Shown: piece by piece, positions 61,877-64,000 of the stretch
Layout of the letters: every line of letters starts with the position of its first letter
Position numbering within the stretch: position 1 is the stretch's first letter
Assembly: GCF_030852425.1 (NCBI RefSeq)
Contig: NZ_NSDM01000006.1
Location: 124,001 to 188,000 of the forward strand
Source: Saccharothrix longispora
Lineage (GTDB): Bacteria; Actinomycetota; Actinomycetes; Mycobacteriales; Pseudonocardiaceae
Reading direction: 5' to 3'
DNA: 64,000 nt
Program-made: the position numbers and the translations under genes
Notes under the pieces: generated by a model
The model's database searches: none
What the model saw: the letters and a program-made list of their open reading frames with translations, nothing else
What the model was told of the DNA's origin: nothing

Positions 61877-62647
61877 GTGCGGAAGCGGTTGTCGTCGGCG
61901 GTTCTCGCCGCCCTGTTCTCGGTCGTCGCCCTCCCGGTCGCCGCGGCCGGCCCCGCCGACCACCGGCCCGGCACGTGCGACCGGCCCGGCCTGCTGTTCT
62001 GCGAGGACTTCCAGCGCGTCCCCACCGGCGCGGGCACCAGCCTGCGGTGGGGCGTGGACACGAAGAACGGCTCGCTGGAGGTCGAGCGCGACCGGCGCGG
62101 GCAGAAGGTGCTGCACGTGCGGGCCGAGGGCAACGGCCGCGCGTTCCTCAAGGTCGACGACTTCAGCGCGCCCGGCAACAGCTTCTGGGGCCGGGTGCGG
62201 GTCAAGGTCGCCGGGTTCCCGGCGCAGCCCGACTGGGCGCACTACACGCTGGTCGAGGCCACCGGCGACGGGCCGGAGGTCGTGCGCCCGCTCGGCGGCC
62301 AGTACGTGCCCACGCTCGACCGGGCGCTGTGGGGCGTGGGCGCGGACGGCGGCCCGACCGGCGACTGGACGAACTGGCGCGAGTCGGCGCCCTCCGAGGC
62401 CGGTCGCTGGCAGTGCGTCGAGTGGCGCATGGACGCGACCGACAACCGGATCGAGCTGTGGTTCGACGGCGAGCCGCGCCCCGACCTCACCGTCTCCACC
62501 CGCGAGCACGGCGGCAACCAGGTCGACTTCCTGTTCCCGCGCTTCGACACGGTGAAGATCGGCTGGCAGCTGTACCAGCCGAACGAGGGCGCCTACGACC
62601 TCTGGTACGACGACATCGCGCTGGGTTCCCGCCGGATCGGCTGCTAG
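61877..62647 (+). CDS. Secreted Cip1-like polysaccharide-active protein
   Basis: 256-residue secreted protein: signal peptide to about residue 24 (VAAAGPAD), then a jelly-roll domain with FCEDFQRVPTG near 38, RAFLKVDDFSAPGNSFWGRVRVKV near 88 (core GNSFWGRVRVKV), HYTLVEATGDG near 120, WRQCVEWRMD-like RWQCVEWRMD near 178 and IELWFDGEP near 193. The pattern fits the Cip1 family, a cellulose-induced protein of Trichoderma whose fold resembles glucuronan and alginate lyases. GTG start with GAAGGAG. The CebR box and the Cip2-like esterase at 32567 support a role in plant cell-wall use. Catalytic activity is unproven. Confidence 0.7.
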   Translation: MRKRLSSAVLAALFSVVALPVAAAGPADHRPGTCDRPGLLFCEDFQRVPTGAGTSLRWGVDTKNGSLEVERDRRGQKVLHVRAEGNGRAFLKVDDFSAPGNSFWGRVRVKVAGFPAQPDWAHYTLVEATGDGPEVVRPLGGQYVPTLDRALWGVGADGGPTGDWTNWRESAPSEAGRWQCVEWRMDATDNRIELWFDGEPRPDLTVSTREHGGNQVDFLFPRFDTVKIGWQLYQPNEGAYDLWYDDIALGSRRIGC

Positions 62648-63477
62648 CCGGGCCTGCGCCAGGTCATGACCTCGGTGGGCGGCACGTGCTCGGCGAAGCC
62701 GTCCGCCGAGGTCCGGCGCAGCAGCGCGCGCAGGTCGCGCTCGAAGTCGCCCAGCCGGTCGCCGAACAGGTGCGGGGCGGAGGAGGAGCGGGAGAACACC
62801 CACGACACGACGTCGTCCTCGGTCCGCTCGACCACCTGCCCGGCCGGCACGACGAGCCGCCCGAAGCCCTCGAACCCCGCGCGGGCCAGGACGAGGTCCT
62901 CACGGCCCGGAGTGCCGTGCGGGAGCGTGCCCTGCCCGGCGCGGCGCACCGGGCCGAGGTGACGGCGCACCAGCTCGCCGATCGCCTCGTACGGCGGGAC
63001 GGGCAGCGGCAGCGGGTTCGCTCCTGCGAGCGGCTCCTCGAGGTCGCCGACGTGGACGAACGCGCCTCCCGGCGCGAGCATCCCGAACACGGCGGCGGCG
63101 ACGCGGTCGCGGTCCGTCCAGTGGAAGGACTGGGCGAACACCACCGCCCGGAACTCCCCCAGACCGGCCGGCAGGTCCTCGGCGCGGCCGGTCACCCAGC
63201 GCACGCCGGAGACCCCGAGGCGGTCGGCCCGCCGCCCGGCCTCGGCCAGCATGTCCTCGTCCGGGTCGAGGCCGATCGCCTCGGTGAAGAACGGGGTCAG
63301 GTCGAGCGTCACCGTGCCCGGCCCGCAGCCGACGTCGAGGACCCGGCCCCGGCCGTCCCACCCGAGCGCCCGGGCCACCGCGCCGGCGAAGCCCGGCGCG
63401 TAGGGCAGCCGGCCGCGCTCGTAGTGCGCCGCGCTCCCCCGGAACAGCGTGCCGTCCCACTGCCACCCCTCGGGCAC
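62644..63477 (-). CDS. SAM-dependent methyltransferase (class I)
   Basis: 277-residue methyltransferase: WDGTLFRGSAAHYERGRLPY near 8 (core FRGSAAHYERGRLPY), motif I RVLDVGCGPGTVTLDL near 45, AIGLDPDEDMLAEA near 67, VFAQSFHWTDR near 112 and LAPGGAFVHVGD near 132. It belongs to the large actinobacterial group with FxGxAxYYxRGRPPY N-termini acting on small molecules. GTG start. It follows the CoA-transferase gene by 19 bp and its stop overlaps the convergent Cip1-like stop through CTAG. Confidence 0.9.
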   Translation of the reverse strand: MPEGWQWDGTLFRGSAAHYERGRLPYAPGFAGAVARALGWDGRGRVLDVGCGPGTVTLDLTPFFTEAIGLDPDEDMLAEAGRRADRLGVSGVRWVTGRAEDLPAGLGEFRAVVFAQSFHWTDRDRVAAAVFGMLAPGGAFVHVGDLEEPLAGANPLPLPVPPYEAIGELVRRHLGPVRRAGQGTLPHGTPGREDLVLARAGFEGFGRLVVPAGQVVERTEDDVVSWVFSRSSSAPHLFGDRLGDFERDLRALLRRTSADGFAEHVPPTEVMTWRRPG

Positions 63478-63496
63478 GTTCCACCACCCCCGGCGG

Positions 63497-64000
63497 TCAT
63501 CCTGCCGCAGTGGCGTCCTCCACGGGCGCGTCGGTCCGGTCGGCGACCTCGTCGAGGGTCACGCCGGGCGCCAGCGCCACCACCCGGAAGGCGCCGCCGG
63601 CGACGTCCAGCACGGCCAGGTCGGTGATCACCCGCGAGACCACGCCGCGGCCGGTCAGGGGCAGCGTGCACGAGCCCAGCAGCCTCGGTTCGCCGCGCCG
63701 CGTGGTGTGCTCCATCAGCACGATCACCCGGCCGGCGCCGGAGACGAGGTCCATGGCGCCGCCCATGCCCTTGACCATCGAGCCGGGCACCACCCAGTTG
63801 GCCAGGTCGCCGGCGGCGGAGACCTGCATGCCGCCCAGGACGGCGGTGTCGACGTGCCCGCCGCGGATCATCGCGAAGCTGGTGGAGGAGTCGAAGTAGG
63901 ACGCGCCGGGCAGCACGGTGACGGTCTGCTTGCCCGCGTTGACCAGGTCGGGGTCGACCTCGTCCTCGTAGGGGAAGGGGCCGACGCCGAGGATGCCGTT
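63497..64000 (-). CDS. 3-oxoacid CoA-transferase beta subunit, partial at right edge
   Basis: C-terminal 167 residues of a SCOT/PcaJ-type CoA-transferase subunit B, which moves CoA between succinyl-CoA and a 3-oxoacid. The visible part begins [16 protein letters not shown] at the window edge; the catalytic Glu of the ENG motif lies just outside. It continues with [21 protein letters not shown] and [17 protein letters not shown], typical of the family, and ends PVEDATAAG. An alpha subunit is expected immediately upstream, beyond the window. Probably co-transcribed with the methyltransferase. Confidence 0.93.
   Translation of the reverse strand, partial: NGILGVGPFPYEDEVDPDLVNAGKQTVTVLPGASYFDSSTSFAMIRGGHVDTAVLGGMQVSAAGDLANWVVPGSMVKGMGGAMDLVSGAGRVIVLMEHTTRRGEPRLLGSCTLPLTGRGVVSRVITDLAVLDVAGGAFRVVALAPGVTLDEVADRTDAPVEDATAAG

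Overview
The window is very GC-rich actinobacterial DNA. GTG starts are frequent, genes often overlap as GTGA or ATGA, several genes look leaderless, and the regulator types (SARP, AraC-fused GlxA, NarL-type two-component pairs, MEDS proteins) fit a secondary-metabolite-producing actinomycete. A Pseudonocardiales-type organism is plausible, but no rRNA or other marker gene is present, so that placement is inference.

Bases 1-16720 are a catecholate siderophore locus on the minus strand. dhbA (SDR dehydrogenase), dhbC (isochorismate synthase), dhbE (2,3-dihydroxybenzoate-AMP ligase), an isochorismatase and a free aryl carrier protein make and load 2,3-dihydroxybenzoate (DHB). A siderophore-interacting reductase, a lipoprotein binding protein, two FecCD permeases and an ATPase import the ferric complex. 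A large NRPS (C-A-PCP-E-C-A, cut by the left edge) builds the peptide. Iron-box palindromes precede dhbA and dhbC. The predicted product is DHB, a D-configured basic residue and a Thr-like residue, related to griseobactin, vanchrobactin or chrysobactin.

Bases 16848-20585 are a tight operon: a YheO/DauR-type regulator, a D-threonine-aldolase/D-serine-dehydratase-type PLP enzyme, an ornithine-cyclodeaminase/mu-crystallin family reductase and a class A beta-lactamase lipoprotein. Next come a DUF899 protein, a two-component system divergent from an ABC exporter of the MacB/FtsX type, a small lipoprotein, a DHA2 drug exporter above a 67-nt hairpin, a GT-B-like protein with an acetyltransferase, and a methyltransferase/TetR pair sharing a 35-bp inverted repeat.

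Bases 32567-45311 hold a secreted glucuronoyl esterase (CE15-CBM2, Cip2-like), a second two-component system, a secreted Tap-type peptidase, an EamA/MarR pair with three spaced boxes, an orphan acyl carrier protein plus stand-alone condensation enzyme, a GlxA-type regulator, an EF-hand protein and a NYN protein. Bases 45452-58957 hold a DinB-like protein, a frameshifted isocitrate-lyase/PEP-mutase family gene, a DeoR/MFS pair, an Excalibur protein, a quinone-oxidoreductase-like enzyme with its TetR, a second siderophore-interacting protein, an AfsR-type SARP, a TetR/membrane-protein pair, a frameshifted alpha/beta hydrolase and a YVTN propeller protein. Bases 59274-64000 hold a YciO/Sua5 protein, a MEDS-STAS/MEDS-ATPase pair, a Cip1-like secreted protein behind a near-consensus CebR box, a methyltransferase and the 3' part of a CoA-transferase beta subunit.

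Five apparent single-base indels in or next to G/C runs break three genes. They are either real decay or base-calling errors, and this matters for anyone using the annotation. No tRNA, rRNA, CRISPR array or insertion sequence was recognised.
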